Shown: positions 1-7,866 of the stretch, one piece after another
Layout of the letters: each line of letters starts with the position of its first letter
How positions within the stretch are numbered: position 1 is the stretch's first letter
Source: Acidobacteriota bacterium
Lineage (GTDB): Bacteria; Acidobacteriota; Blastocatellia; Pyrinomonadales; Pyrinomonadaceae
Reading direction: 5' to 3'
Assembly: GCA_029781855.1 (NCBI GenBank)
Contig: JAKOVX010000146.1
Coordinates: 1 to 40,398, forward strand
DNA length: 40,398 nucleotides
Position numbers and translations under genes: made by a program
The notes under the pieces: generated by a model
Told to the model about the DNA's origin: nothing
Seen by the model: the letters and a program-made list of their open reading frames with translations, nothing else
Database searches by the model: none

Positions 1-272
1 GTCACGATCGTTTGGCCGACCTCGGTAAAGCGCAGCATCTTGCGTTTGTCGAGGAAATCCGCGAGAGCGCCGCCCACAAACGCCAGGGTCACCATCGGGA
101 CGAATTCGGCGAGCGAGATGTAGCCGACCATTGCCGACGACTGGGTCAACTGATACATCTGCCACGGCACGACGATGAAGGTCATCATCGACCCGAAGAA
201 CGAGACCATCTGACCGAAAAACAGCAGGCGATAATCCCGCGAAGTTCTGAGTGGTGAGAGGTCAAGAAGCAT
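1..272 (-). CDS. MFS transporter, N-terminal part (cut by window edge)
   Basis: The minus strand opens with ATG at 272 and reads to the window edge for 90 codons without a stop. The peptide begins MLLDLSPLRTSRDYRLLFFG, followed by hydrophobic helix 1 (QMVSFFGSMMTFIVVPWQMY) and helix 2 (VGYISLAEFVPMVTLAFVGG). Next comes the loop GALADFLDKRKM, which is the G-x-x-x-D-x-x-x-[RK]-[RK] signature between helices 2 and 3 of the major facilitator superfamily. The style matches the EntS/MFS_3 export subgroup, so this is probably an inner-membrane drug or siderophore exporter; the substrate cannot be told. Two in-frame TGA codons lie just upstream of the ATG, so the start is well constrained, apart from a possible CTG between them. 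No clear ribosome binding site is visible. It lies 74 bp downstream of the membrane-protein gene on the same strand. Confidence 0.85.
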   Translation of the reverse strand, partial: MLLDLSPLRTSRDYRLLFFGQMVSFFGSMMTFIVVPWQMYQLTQSSAMVGYISLAEFVPMVTLAFVGGALADFLDKRKMLRFTEVGQTIV

Positions 273-346
273 TGGTACGATTGACAGCCGTCATCAGGTA
301 TTTTGCGAAAATCTAATTCTCGCCTCTACCGTCCGTTCTGTCCAAT

Positions 347-1654
347 CTATTGCCAGTATGGTTGCAGGTAGCCGGACCAGTGGAAGATCCAGGTGGCGTA
401 CAGATTGGCGGCAAACGAAACACCGTAAAGCGTCCATTCAGTCTTTGTGATCCGTTTCGGAGCAGACTCCAGCATTATCACGAATATCCACGGCAGGAGT
501 ATCATCGCGTAGCGGTAGCCAAATTGCCAGCCACCGGAGTTTCCGTGTATCCAGAGCAGAAAGGTCAGGATTATGATCGCTGCCCACGAGGCAAGTTTGA
601 GTGCTCCGTCGCGAGCACCGACCCGCATCACGAGCAGCAGGAACGGGCTGCTCAGAATGATCGAATTACTAAATCCGTCCGGGTATAGGTACGGAAACGT
701 CGGTACTACTTCCCATACTTTCCCGAGCATTTCCCACGCTTGCCGCGGTATGTAATCCGTCGAAAATATGCCGTGCGAGTACCACGGTTCGAGCAGAACA
801 CCCGGAATGCGGGCATAGCCAAAATCCGTCGGGTCGCCGAAGCGAGCGTAATTGTAGACTAGTGTCGCAACGCCGAGCACAAACGGGACAATACAGAATC
901 GGGCAACGCTCGCCAGTCTATCCGAACTAATCCATGTCGGCCCTGAGTCCGGAGCGTACGCGGTCTTCGCCCCATTTCGGCCGCCCGGATAACGAACGTC
1001 TTCGGCACGGGTCAGGAGGTACAGGAAGATCGGAGCTGTCAGGAGATTCTCAGTGCGATTTCCGAAAGCCAGAGCAAAAAAAGCCCCGGCGAGCAGCGGC
1101 TTTCGATCAAAAACCGTGAAATAAATGGCTCCAAGCTCACCAACCATCGCAAAGCCCAGCGCCAGTTGCCAGGCACCTGCGAATGTCAGATTCGTCCACA
1201 TGAACGTGCCGAACACTATCCCGATCGCCATCAGAATGTGGCGAGAAGCTGACGCTTCGTACCTGCCGGCGATCTTCAGGAGCAGCCAGCAGATAACTCC
1301 GGCACATGCCGCCGCGAGGAATGTTCCGGGCATTTCCGTGATGATGCCGACCATTTTGAGCAAGGCGAACGGTATCATCGTCAACACCGCCCCAAGCGGA
1401 AACACCGAGTAATAATGGCCTCCGAACGGCACGAACTCGTTCAGCCACGGCGGCTGAGGGTTATCAAACCCGATCGCGCCAAAAAGCATTCTGCCGGCAA
1501 CGCGAAAGGTGTAATCGTAGTAATTCCGCGGCGTGGGGTTTGAGATCAGGTAAATGAGAGCTGTCGATAGCGATAGCAACGCCGCCAAACGCCTAGGCAA
1601 CGCCGGTCTTTGCTCCTCTTGCGATCCGGGTGAATTTGCCGGGTTTGATCTCAT
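347..1654 (-). CDS. Polytopic membrane protein, GT-C-like, function unknown
   Basis: About 435 residues with many hydrophobic helices spread over the whole length, starting with LAALLSLSTALIYLI near residue 30. Short charged loops and a C-terminal helix ending in YLQPYWQ follow. The layout (helix-rich, with short aromatic loops such as NYYDYTFRVAG and a GNRTEN motif near residue 200) resembles lipid-linked-sugar glycosyltransferases of the GT-C fold or their unannotated relatives. I recognise no specific family and see no clear catalytic DxD/ExD loop, so enzyme activity is inference. The ATG at 1654 overlaps the TGA of the upstream gene by one base (TGATG), which suggests translational coupling. 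A TTG codon directly before it (1657) is an alternative start. The upstream partner is the AlbA_2 protein, but no functional link is obvious. Confidence 0.75.
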   Translation of the reverse strand: MRSNPANSPGSQEEQRPALPRRLAALLSLSTALIYLISNPTPRNYYDYTFRVAGRMLFGAIGFDNPQPPWLNEFVPFGGHYYSVFPLGAVLTMIPFALLKMVGIITEMPGTFLAAACAGVICWLLLKIAGRYEASASRHILMAIGIVFGTFMWTNLTFAGAWQLALGFAMVGELGAIYFTVFDRKPLLAGAFFALAFGNRTENLLTAPIFLYLLTRAEDVRYPGGRNGAKTAYAPDSGPTWISSDRLASVARFCIVPFVLGVATLVYNYARFGDPTDFGYARIPGVLLEPWYSHGIFSTDYIPRQAWEMLGKVWEVVPTFPYLYPDGFSNSIILSSPFLLLVMRVGARDGALKLASWAAIIILTFLLWIHGNSGGWQFGYRYAMILLPWIFVIMLESAPKRITKTEWTLYGVSFAANLYATWIFHWSGYLQPYWQ

Positions 1655-2949
1655 CAAGCGGCAAATATTTTCAGCTTAAATTCGTCGTTGGCGATGTAGA
1701 TCTCGGGCTTGCGGCCGGAGAAACCCTTCGATTGTCGCAGTATCATTGGCAAGCCGCCGTGCGGGGCAATAGTGCCGTATTCACGACGTGTGAAGATCGC
1801 AGCGATCTGCGGATTGAGCCGCTGGGTAATGCCGTATCGTATCGCCCGCGATGCCGGCGGCGAGAATCCGCTCGTCCGTCGCGGATTGATGAATTCTACG
1901 GAATTATCGTAAATATTGATCCTCGTGCGGATCTCGCGCAAGGCCAGGTCGCGGTGAATCAGGGCGTTGATCACGGCCTCGGCGACCGAGTAGTAATGAT
2001 AGACGGCGCGGGGCTGGACGACTGCGTTGGTCACCAGCTCGAGTTTGCGTTTCGGCCTGTCTTTACTGAGGTCGGCGTAGCGTTTGATGAACGCCAGGAT
2101 GGATTCGTATTGGGTGTGAAGGTTGCCCTTGACCTCGATCGCCTCGATCAGCTGGGCGTTGCCGTTCTCACCTGAAAACCTTGCCACCGTTACGTTTGAC
2201 CGCGGCAGCAGCTCGGCGACGCGTTCATTCTTGCCAAAAAGCAGTACTGCGGCGACCGTCGGGAAAAATTCATCGGCGTTGCCGACGGCCAGCAGCAGGT
2301 CTTTTCGGAGAAAGTCGCTGGTCTGGTAAAGATTGATATTAGGGGCGTTATCGTCGAATCCGCTGGCGAATGACCACAGCAGGGCATCGTCGAAATCCTC
2401 TTCGACGACCGTCTGGAGCGGGATATTCTCGAACCCGAGCGGCCGCAGTTCGTCGAGCCAATCGGAAAGCTCGTCGCGGGAAACCTCACGTTTTTCGGCC
2501 CCGATCCGTAGGTAGAACCGGCCGTCTCGTGTCCGGTAGGGCCGCCGCTTGCCTTCTAAATGCAGGGCGACGATGCGTTTGCCGCTGTCGAAAGCGATGG
2601 TGTCGATCAACGGAGTGATGGCCGGGACGATCTCCTCGCGGCAGATTCGGGCGAGCTCCTGCTGGACCCATTCCGGATTTGAGACGCCCTCGATGCGGAG
2701 CTGGTCGTTGACGCCGAAGATGATCGTACCCCCGTCAGTATTGGCCAGGGCGACGATGCCCTGGGCGATCCGTTCGGAATTTGACAGCTTTACCTTGAGT
2801 TCGAGGTAGGTGTCCTCGCCGCCGCGGATGAGCCGTAAAAGCTCAGTGCGGGTCGTCAATTGTGCCGGCTGATTGAGGAGGTATTCCTGAAACGTCTGCT
2901 CTGTGGGTGAGTCAAATCGCTGGGTGTGACGAAATTTTCTTCGTGCCAT
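1654..2949 (-). CDS. AlbA_2 (Schlafen-type) / HATPase_c_4 DNA-binding protein
   Basis: 431 residues. Residues about 38-150 fit the AlbA_2 (formerly AAA_4) domain: the motif G-E-D-T-Y-L-E-L-K, then IAQGIVALANTDGGTIIFGV, a hallmark of the Schlafen AlbA_2 fold, then KRRPYRTRDGRFYLRIGAEK. The C-terminal third resembles the HATPase_c_4 domain that usually follows: VAEAVINALIHRDL, then VEFINPRR and YGITQRLNPQIA. In this family the protein is usually annotated as a putative transcriptional regulator or ATP-dependent helicase-like protein; some relatives act in phage defence or stress responses, but the precise role is rarely known. The ATG at 2949 was chosen because it gives the full N-terminus; no strong Shine-Dalgarno is seen. 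It is probably co-transcribed with the membrane gene whose start overlaps its stop. The 396-bp gene-free region lies upstream. Confidence 0.85.
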   Translation of the reverse strand: MARRKFRHTQRFDSPTEQTFQEYLLNQPAQLTTRTELLRLIRGGEDTYLELKVKLSNSERIAQGIVALANTDGGTIIFGVNDQLRIEGVSNPEWVQQELARICREEIVPAITPLIDTIAFDSGKRIVALHLEGKRRPYRTRDGRFYLRIGAEKREVSRDELSDWLDELRPLGFENIPLQTVVEEDFDDALLWSFASGFDDNAPNINLYQTSDFLRKDLLLAVGNADEFFPTVAAVLLFGKNERVAELLPRSNVTVARFSGENGNAQLIEAIEVKGNLHTQYESILAFIKRYADLSKDRPKRKLELVTNAVVQPRAVYHYYSVAEAVINALIHRDLALREIRTRINIYDNSVEFINPRRTSGFSPPASRAIRYGITQRLNPQIAAIFTRREYGTIAPHGGLPMILRQSKGFSGRKPEIYIANDEFKLKIFAA

Positions 2950-3345
2950 CCGTTTTCGGCGTTGGATTTTTGTTAAGACGGAAACGCCGGTCCGCCCGAA
3001 TGCACCGTGGGGCGCGCATTGCTGGTTTCAAGTAACAAACTACGATTATTGAACCATACCCGGCGCGTGAAAGCAAAATTGCGTTTCGCGCAGCAAAATA
3101 GCGGCCCAGGCGCACTCGATACCCGCCTCAGGCGCACTCGACACCCCGCTCAGGCGCACACGATACCCCTCTCAGGCGCACTCGAACCCCCTCTCAGGCG
3201 CACTCGCGAAGCCACAGATCAAGTGCGCCTGTGAGAATAGGAAAACTTGATCGGAGTTCAATACAAATTAAGCTGGTTGGAATTGGCGGATTGTTGTATC
3301 CTCACATCAACTAATTTCGATCTACCACATCTCTCAGGAGGGAAC
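2950..3345. other. Gene-free interval between divergent genes, with repeat array
   Basis: No convincing gene lies in these 396 bp. The interval separates the minus-strand AlbA_2 gene from the plus-strand DUF2059 gene, so promoters for both must lie here. Its main content is the 22-bp tandem array at 3107-3231. Open frames running through it are low-complexity translations of the array. The last 100 bp before 3346 are richer in A/T and end in a strong ribosome binding site (AGGAGG, 3336-3341). Confidence 0.7.
3107..3231. repeat. Five 22-bp tandem repeats closed by an inverted copy
   Basis: Units start at 3107, 3129, 3151, 3173 and 3195, each exactly 22 bp. The first 12 bases are nearly invariant (CAGGCGCACTCG; unit 3 has ACG for TCG). 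The next 10 are C-rich and drift (for example ATACCCGCCT, ACACCCCGCT, AACCCCCTCT). At 3217-3231 the core recurs in reverse orientation: GATCAAGTGCGCCTG reads CAGGCGCACTTGATC on the other strand and can pair with unit 1 or unit 5 (perfect 10-bp stem 3195-3204 with 3222-3231). Constant core plus variable filler at about two helical turns resembles an array of protein-binding sites; a decaying satellite is the alternative. It ends 115 bp before the DUF2059 start codon. Confidence 0.9.
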
Positions 3346-3921
3346 ATGCGAAAACTTGGATCAGTATTTTTGGCCGTATTTGTAACGATCGCGGGCGCAA
3401 GTTTGGTTTGCGCTCAGGACGCCGCCTCACCCGAAAAGGTCAAACTCATCAAGGAACTGGTCGAAGTTTCCGGCGGCCAGCGGCAGTTCAATGACATAGT
3501 TACGGGGATGATGAATTTCCAGGAAGAACAGTCAGCTGAACTGATGACTGATATCTTCAAGGACGACAAGGTTCTAACACCTGCTCAAAGAGAAGAGGCC
3601 TTGAAACTGCTGAAGGAGACGAACGATCGTATCGGGGTCAAAGCCAGAGAGTTTTTCACGAAAACGTTCGATTTCGGCAAATTTGTGGATGAAGTATTTG
3701 TTCCTCTATATTCCAAACATTTTACCGACAATGAATTGCGCGATCTGATCGCATTTTATCGAACGCCCACCGGGCAGAAAATGATCAGCGAGTCGAAGGA
3801 ATTTATGAACGACACTTTGGCACTCGTCTCAAAGAGTCTCGTGCCGGCATTTTCCGCTTACATGAAGCAGGTGGCTGATGAAGAGTTCAAGAACATGAGG
3901 CGGAAGATGCCAGAGAATTAG
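3346..3921 (+). CDS. Secreted DUF2059 domain protein
   Basis: 191 residues. The start is set at ATG 3346 because AGGAGGGAAC lies directly before it and because it begins a classic signal peptide (MRKLGSVFLAVFVTIAGASL, cleavage expected around VCA-QD). A longer open frame upstream is ignored. The mature part is helical, and its second half carries the DUF2059 signature: FVPLYSKHFTDNELRDLIAF followed by YRTPTGQKMISE. DUF2059 proteins are secreted or periplasmic proteins of unknown function found across Gram-negative bacteria; no activity can be assigned. It is a single-gene unit, flanked upstream by the 22-bp array, which may hold its control region, and downstream by a hairpin. Confidence 0.9.
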   Translation: MRKLGSVFLAVFVTIAGASLVCAQDAASPEKVKLIKELVEVSGGQRQFNDIVTGMMNFQEEQSAELMTDIFKDDKVLTPAQREEALKLLKETNDRIGVKAREFFTKTFDFGKFVDEVFVPLYSKHFTDNELRDLIAFYRTPTGQKMISESKEFMNDTLALVSKSLVPAFSAYMKQVADEEFKNMRRKMPEN

Positions 3922-3922
3922 T

Positions 3923-3950
3923 GAAAAAGGGCGGGCGGTGGGCCGCCCGC
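3923..3950 (-). terminator. Intrinsic terminator for minus-strand transcripts
   Basis: A perfect 8-bp GC stem (GCGGGCGG at 3931-3938, CCGCCCGC at 3943-3950, loop TGGG). Read on the minus strand it is followed by CC and TTTTT, the normal intrinsic-terminator layout, so it would end the minus-strand cluster that finishes with the methyltransferase at 4077. On the plus strand it lies 9 bp after the DUF2059 stop but has no U-tract there. Confidence 0.65.
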
Positions 3951-4051
3951 TGAGTGTGGGAGGTACGGATCAACGCCCCGGGTATCCGGTTGCCGCTCGT
4001 AAACGAAGTTTGCGTCCGAACGAACCACCCCGTCACCCGAGACGGGTGCCA

Positions 4052-4073
4052 CCCCTCCTTTACCAAGGAGGGG
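4052..4073. repeat. Short palindromic element
   Basis: CCCCTCCTT, loop TACC, AAGGAGGGG: a perfect 9-bp stem between the two convergent genes, directly after the smaller dyad CACCCGAGACGGGTG (4034-4048). The right arm ends four bases before the methyltransferase stop codon. From general knowledge, similar palindromes are dispersed in many environmental genomes; within this window there is only this copy. Confidence 0.6.
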
Positions 4074-4076
4074 AGC

Positions 4077-4901
4077 TTATGCCCGGATGGCCCGGACGGT
4101 CAGGTATTCCGACTCGACCTTTGTCGTGCCGTCGGTCGCAGTGTTGTGTTCCGACCAGAGGTCCTCGAGGTCGGAACGCAGATGCCGGCGGCCTTCGTCA
4201 TCGAGCGATTCGAACGCCTTTTGCGTCGGGCCGTAATAGAGCCGGAAGAATTCGACCGTCTCGACGGGGCCGAACGGTAGCGTGAAATACAGCTTTTCCC
4301 GCGACGTTTTCAGATCGGCGATGCCCTCGCTAAAGCGTTCGGCAACCGCATCGTCGATACCCCAAAGCAGCGGCGAAGGCATTCCCGCCGGAGGCGGAAC
4401 GTGCTTGGCGGTCACCTTGAACATTTGGCCGATGAACCCTTCGGGCGTCCAATTCGACATCGTGATCATTCCGCCGGAGCGGCAGACGCGTTTCAGCTCG
4501 GCGACCGTCACGTCGGGCCGCGGCGTGAACATCGCACCGAACATCGACAGCACGACGTCAAAGCTGCCGTCTTCGTACGGCATGGCTTCGGCGTCGCCAA
4601 TGTCGAACCGCGCGGTGAGCCGTTCAGCCGCTACCCAGCGGATCGCCTGCTCGATGCTATTCGGAGCGATATCGATACCGGTCACCACGGCACCGGCACG
4701 TGCCGCCGGTATCAGGGTGTTGCCCGTTCCGCAGGCGACATCGAGCAGCTTGACGCCCCTCGTCAATGAAAGCCGGTCGACAAATTCCCTGGCCCCGATC
4801 TCGAACGTTTTCGCGATCTCGCCGAAATTCCCGGCCATCCATGTGTTGCGTAGCCTGGATTTCAGGCCCTGCATTTCAGTTGTTACTTGTACTCCATCCA
4901 T
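4077..4901 (-). CDS. Class I SAM-dependent methyltransferase
   Basis: 274 residues. Motif I, LLDVACGTG (residues about 53-60), and the acidic end of the second strand, VTGIDIA (D77), bind S-adenosylmethionine. GDAEAMPYEDGSFDVVLSMFG gives motifs II/III, and LKRVCRSGGMITMSNW gives the post-motif strand. The fold is that of Methyltransf_11/UbiE-type small-molecule methyltransferases; the substrate is unknown. The start at 4901 is supported by AGGAGAAAAAGCAATC before ATG. It is the last gene of a same-strand row that also contains a diiron oxygenase-like enzyme, so a shared small-molecule pathway is possible, but this is inference. A hairpin (4939-4960) separates it from the gene upstream. Confidence 0.88.
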   Translation of the reverse strand: MDGVQVTTEMQGLKSRLRNTWMAGNFGEIAKTFEIGAREFVDRLSLTRGVKLLDVACGTGNTLIPAARAGAVVTGIDIAPNSIEQAIRWVAAERLTARFDIGDAEAMPYEDGSFDVVLSMFGAMFTPRPDVTVAELKRVCRSGGMITMSNWTPEGFIGQMFKVTAKHVPPPAGMPSPLLWGIDDAVAERFSEGIADLKTSREKLYFTLPFGPVETVEFFRLYYGPTQKAFESLDDEGRRHLRSDLEDLWSEHNTATDGTTKVESEYLTVRAIRA

Positions 4902-4938
4902 GATTGCTTTTTCTCCTATTTATTAATTGCTATATCGA

Positions 4939-4960
4939 AAGGGCGGGTTTCCCCGCCCTT
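4939..4960 (-). terminator. GC hairpin between secreted-protein gene and methyltransferase
   Basis: Perfect 9-bp stem AAGGGCGGG (4939-4947), loop TTTC, CCCGCCCTT (4952-4960), starting 10 bp beyond the stop of the upstream minus-strand gene. It is followed only by TTTCGATAT on that strand, so it may be a weak terminator or an RNA-stabilising hairpin rather than a full stop. Confidence 0.5.
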
Positions 4961-4969
4961 CCATTCGCC

Positions 4970-5665
4970 TTACGGTACCGCCGGACGGTCCTCCAGGTAA
5001 CCTGAAAATGTTACTTGTCCCTGTGCGAACTCCGTCGTGGTTCCATTGAGCCGGGCCTGTACGACCACCTGCGTGTGGGTCGTACCGACCAGCTCGTCGG
5101 CAAATACGAGCACCTTGTGATTGGCAGAGGCGATCGCCGTCCCGTCGAATACACCCTGATCGATCAGCGCGATCCGATTGAAAACGATAGTCGAAATATC
5201 CGCCACGCCGCTTCCGTTATCGAGATAACATGAGAAATTTATCTCCATCTTCAGCCCGACAGGCGTCCGGGCGATCGCGGAAACGTTCTCGATAACAAGC
5301 CGCTTGCCGGCGGGGATCGGCAGGTTCGCGCTCACAAATCCGTTGTTTGTCGGCTGAACGATGACACGTGCCTGAAACGGCTGTCGTGCCGAACCGCTCC
5401 CGATCACCTTTACCGCAAGCGGATCGGACGGCGAGTTTGAGAGCTGAACGACATTTCTGGCGGGGTCGATCCCAACCACCCAGTCACCTTTCTGCCGGGC
5501 CTTGACGATCTGAACAGTCGAGTCTGGTGACGATGCAGCGGTCTCGACCGTTTGCGAACCGGCCGACTGCGCGATCGCACCTCCGGTAAACGCTACAACA
5601 ACGGCGATCAGTGCCCGTGCAATTATTGCGAAACGAACTATGTATTTATTTATGTAATTGTTCAT
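4970..5665 (-). CDS. Secreted protein of unknown function
   Basis: 231 residues. The start is set at ATG 5665 (MNNYINKYIVRFA) because AAAGAGGAAAAC precedes it; an in-frame ATG 33 bases upstream has no such site. A basic N-terminus and the hydrophobic segment AIIARALIAVVVAFTGGAIA ending AQSAG form a signal peptide. The mature part is rich in beta strands (QARVIVQPTNNGFVSANLPIPAGKRLVIENVSA). A VIENVS-type strand and a repeated V-Q-A-R pattern are visible, with a single cysteine in FSCYLDNGSG. I recognise no family with confidence. The overall look is a beta-sandwich surface or periplasmic protein. It is in a row with the DUF3455 and diiron genes, with similar 5' leaders. Confidence 0.75.
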   Translation of the reverse strand: MNNYINKYIVRFAIIARALIAVVVAFTGGAIAQSAGSQTVETAASSPDSTVQIVKARQKGDWVVGIDPARNVVQLSNSPSDPLAVKVIGSGSARQPFQARVIVQPTNNGFVSANLPIPAGKRLVIENVSAIARTPVGLKMEINFSCYLDNGSGVADISTIVFNRIALIDQGVFDGTAIASANHKVLVFADELVGTTHTQVVVQARLNGTTTEFAQGQVTFSGYLEDRPAVP

Positions 5666-5679
5666 GTTTTCCTCTTTAG

Positions 5680-5733
5680 AAGGGCGAAGAATGTTCATCG
5701 CCCTTGTTTGTCATGGCCCGCCGATAGCGGGCC
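5680..5733. repeat. Two adjacent hairpins in the intergenic gap
   Basis: The first stem is AAGGGCGA (5680-5687) with TCGCCCTT (5698-5705). The second is GGCCCGC (5715-5721), loop CGATA, GCGGGCC (5727-5733). Both lie between the DUF3455 gene and the next gene on the minus strand, where no U-tract follows directly. They may act in differential mRNA stability or partial termination inside an operon. Confidence 0.5.
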
Positions 5734-5741
5734 GCCGATGG

Positions 5742-6293
5742 TTAACCCTGAGCGCGGTAGAAGTAATATTCCGCAGTGTAGGGCACGTCGACCCGTTGTC
5801 CGTCGTATGATCCGGGCGTCGTGGGAGCGATGCCGCCGGACGTGTTCACACGCTGGATATAGGTCGTCTTGCTGAATATGCCGGAACCGTCGGTCTCGTC
5901 GGCTTCGAGCAGGAGCCACGGAACCGAACCCGGGTCCGCCGAGCACGAAGCTATGCGGCGCCCGATCACGAGCGATCCGCTGTTGCTCCGCCACGTCGGG
6001 CCGCCATAGTGCCGGCCGATCTTGCCGTGAAAGCCCGGGTCGGCAAAAAGGTCCGCCTCAGGCCCGACAAATCCCCACACAATCCCGTTCCACCAGTATT
6101 CCTGGATGCCCGATGCGTACGCCCGGTAGGCGACCTTGTTGCCGTCGGGGACGTTCAGATCGGCACACGGAACCTCGGGAGCACGCAGAGCGTCGTCCGA
6201 GTTGAAAGGGATGCCTTTTGCGACAGCGGCCGTTGACAGGACCGCCGCGAGAACAGCACAAAGTGCTGCAAGTCGTATGTTTATGAATTTCAT
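5742..6293 (-). CDS. Secreted DUF3455 domain protein
   Basis: 183 residues with signal peptide MKFINIRLAALCAVLAAVLS (cleavage near AVA-KG). The mature sequence follows the DUF3455 pattern from end to end: VAYRAYASGIQEYWWN, then WGFVGPEADLFAD, GKIGRHYGGPTWRSNSGSLV, VPWLLLEADETDGSGIFSK, TYIQRVNTSGGIAP, and the closing VPYTAEYYFYRA. DUF3455 proteins are secreted proteins of unknown function in bacteria and fungi. Two cysteines, at PCADLN and SCSADP, could form a disulfide. The start is supported by CAGGAGAAAAA directly before ATG 6293, a leader almost identical to that of the upstream diiron gene, so common control or a polycistronic message is likely. Confidence 0.92.
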   Translation of the reverse strand: MKFINIRLAALCAVLAAVLSTAAVAKGIPFNSDDALRAPEVPCADLNVPDGNKVAYRAYASGIQEYWWNGIVWGFVGPEADLFADPGFHGKIGRHYGGPTWRSNSGSLVIGRRIASCSADPGSVPWLLLEADETDGSGIFSKTTYIQRVNTSGGIAPTTPGSYDGQRVDVPYTAEYYFYRAQG

Positions 6294-6369
6294 TTTTTCT
6301 CCTGTTTTCTGTATGAATTAACGATAATGACAATTTCTATCTTTCGAAATTGGTCCTTATCTTTCCCAT

Positions 6370-7323
6370 TTAGGCAAAGATCGGTGCCGCGCCCTCGATC
6401 CGCAAACGCTGATCGGCACCGAGGCGGCCCATCGTTTCCAGGAATTTCGGATGTACCATTCCCGAGCCGATGAATGTCCAGCGGTTTGCCTGTAATTGAA
6501 CATCGACAAAGATCTTGCGCTCCTCGTCGTTCAACTTGCGTCCGGTCGCGAGTTCCAATGCCTCAAGCTCGAAGCGAACCTGCTGCTGGAGCCCTTCGTC
6601 GAGGAGCCCGCCGATCTCGAAGAACGCGTTGACGCTCTTGGCGATCGCGTCGGCATCCATCCGCTCGGCGATGTATTCGACCATTCGCGTGTCGAGCTTG
6701 GCGTGCTGCGATTCTTCGAGCCAGTGATGCTTGAGCATGCTCTTGAACAGCGGATCGAGCTCGTCATTGTCCTTCACGCTTTCGACGTAATGGGCCTGGG
6801 TCAGCCACTCGATCATCAGGATCACCAGTGCGACGCCCAATGGATCGTGCGCAAGAACGGCCTTGCCGATCTCGGACGCCGGGCCGATGACCTTGCACTC
6901 GGAACCGAAACCTTCCTTGAACTCCTCGCAAAAGGTCTTGAACAATTTGATATGTTTGACCTCTTCGCCGAGGAACTGCAGAAAGGCAGCCGATCGATCG
7001 TCGTCCTGGTCGATCGACGGACGAATATGATCGAGCACGAACGGCACGATGAACTCCTCAACGATCACGAAGATCGAGAGATACGTGTTGCCGCGGATCT
7101 GATTGAGGATCAGTCTCTCGACTTCGTTAAGAAACGGAAGCTGCTCGACCCGAGCCAGCGATTCAGGCATGAACCGCTTTGTAAAATCGAGTTTCTTCTC
7201 GCCGCCGATAATATCCTCGATCTGCCAATTGACCTTCTGCGACGCTGCGAGCGTGTCCCTGTAATCGTAGGACGCGGCCCCAACATACGCTGAACTTCTT
7301 TCCATTACACTTGTGTCTAACAT
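6370..7323 (-). CDS. AurF-like diiron oxygenase family protein
   Basis: 317 residues, almost all helical. Candidate diiron ligands can be placed by spacing: E89 or E90 (VIVEEF), E121-x2-H124 (EVKH), E172 (MIEW) and H200-x3-E204-x2-H207 (HWLEESQH). Four Glu and three His, with the extra His three residues before the last ExxH, is the ligand set known for the p-aminobenzoate N-oxygenase AurF and relatives such as CmlI, rather than the two-His set of ribonucleotide reductase R2. Enzymes of that family oxidise aryl-amines; the substrate here is unknown. No signal peptide, so cytoplasmic. ATG 7323 is preceded by AGGAGAAAAAACAA. It lies second in the five-gene minus-strand row that ends with a methyltransferase. 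A diiron protein of another ferritin-like subfamily is the alternative. Confidence 0.8.
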   Translation of the reverse strand: MLDTSVMERSSAYVGAASYDYRDTLAASQKVNWQIEDIIGGEKKLDFTKRFMPESLARVEQLPFLNEVERLILNQIRGNTYLSIFVIVEEFIVPFVLDHIRPSIDQDDDRSAAFLQFLGEEVKHIKLFKTFCEEFKEGFGSECKVIGPASEIGKAVLAHDPLGVALVILMIEWLTQAHYVESVKDNDELDPLFKSMLKHHWLEESQHAKLDTRMVEYIAERMDADAIAKSVNAFFEIGGLLDEGLQQQVRFELEALELATGRKLNDEERKIFVDVQLQANRWTFIGSGMVHPKFLETMGRLGADQRLRIEGAAPIFA

Positions 7324-7382
7324 TTGTTTTTTCTCCTAATTGATTTCTCTAAACCATCTGAAACTGAGGCTCTGAAACTGCA

Positions 7383-7778
7383 TCAGATATCAGCCAGCTT
7401 TGAGATCCTGACCGTCAGGCTGAACCTGACCGGCATGTTGTTAAGCGAGCCCACGTAGATCCGGTAGTCTCCGCTCTCCTCGAGGCCGATCTCGTAATGA
7501 CCGCCCTTTGGTTCGCGAAGTAGAACCATCTCTCCGTATGACCCATCGAACTCGACCCTGATGCCCACGCGTGCGGCGGGCAGGAGGCCGAGAACCAGTT
7601 TCTGACCGGACCTGGCACGGACGACATAAATGACGCCGTACCCACCGGTCGTGTCCCTGACAACGGCAGAACTCTTGCCTTTAGCAAATTGAATTCGCTT
7701 TTCGGCCTGAGCATCTGCGTTGCCGCCCATGATCGCCAGTGCGATCAAACCTATTAAAATTCTGGCTATTTTCCTCAT
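7383..7778 (-). CDS. Small secreted protein of unknown function
   Basis: 131 residues. The start is set at ATG 7778 (MRKIARILIGLIALAIMGGN), after GAGGGAAAGAACG; an in-frame ATG 15 bases upstream has a weaker context. The signal peptide ends near ADA-QAEKR. The mature part is a compact all-beta sequence with GQKLVLGLLPAARVGIRVEF and a closing strand pair, GDYRIYVGSL ... FSLTVRI. That pattern is typical of small pre-peptidase C-terminal-like or jelly-roll domains that bind surfaces or ions; the family is not certain. First gene of the minus-strand row, with its promoter in the 164-bp gap shared with the divergent regulator at 7943. Confidence 0.75.
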   Translation of the reverse strand: MRKIARILIGLIALAIMGGNADAQAEKRIQFAKGKSSAVVRDTTGGYGVIYVVRARSGQKLVLGLLPAARVGIRVEFDGSYGEMVLLREPKGGHYEIGLEESGDYRIYVGSLNNMPVRFSLTVRISKLADI

Positions 7779-7866
7779 CGTTCTTTCCCTCATCTTCGAC
7801 CTGACAACTACTCCGCTCCCTTCCGATCTGTGCTATGATTCGGTTAATTCCGCGAGCAGTGAAATC

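Noticed and set aside
3107..3216. CRISPR array
   Set aside because: The period is 22 bp including filler; there are no unique spacers of 30 bp or more and no cas genes. The same holds for the array at 36907.
3007..3234. 75-codon plus-strand frame across the 22-bp array
   Set aside because: Low-complexity translation of the repeats, without a ribosome binding site.
6496..7293. 265-codon plus-strand frame opposite the diiron gene
   Set aside because: Antisense shadow of a gene with recognisable metal ligands; no ribosome binding site and no motif.
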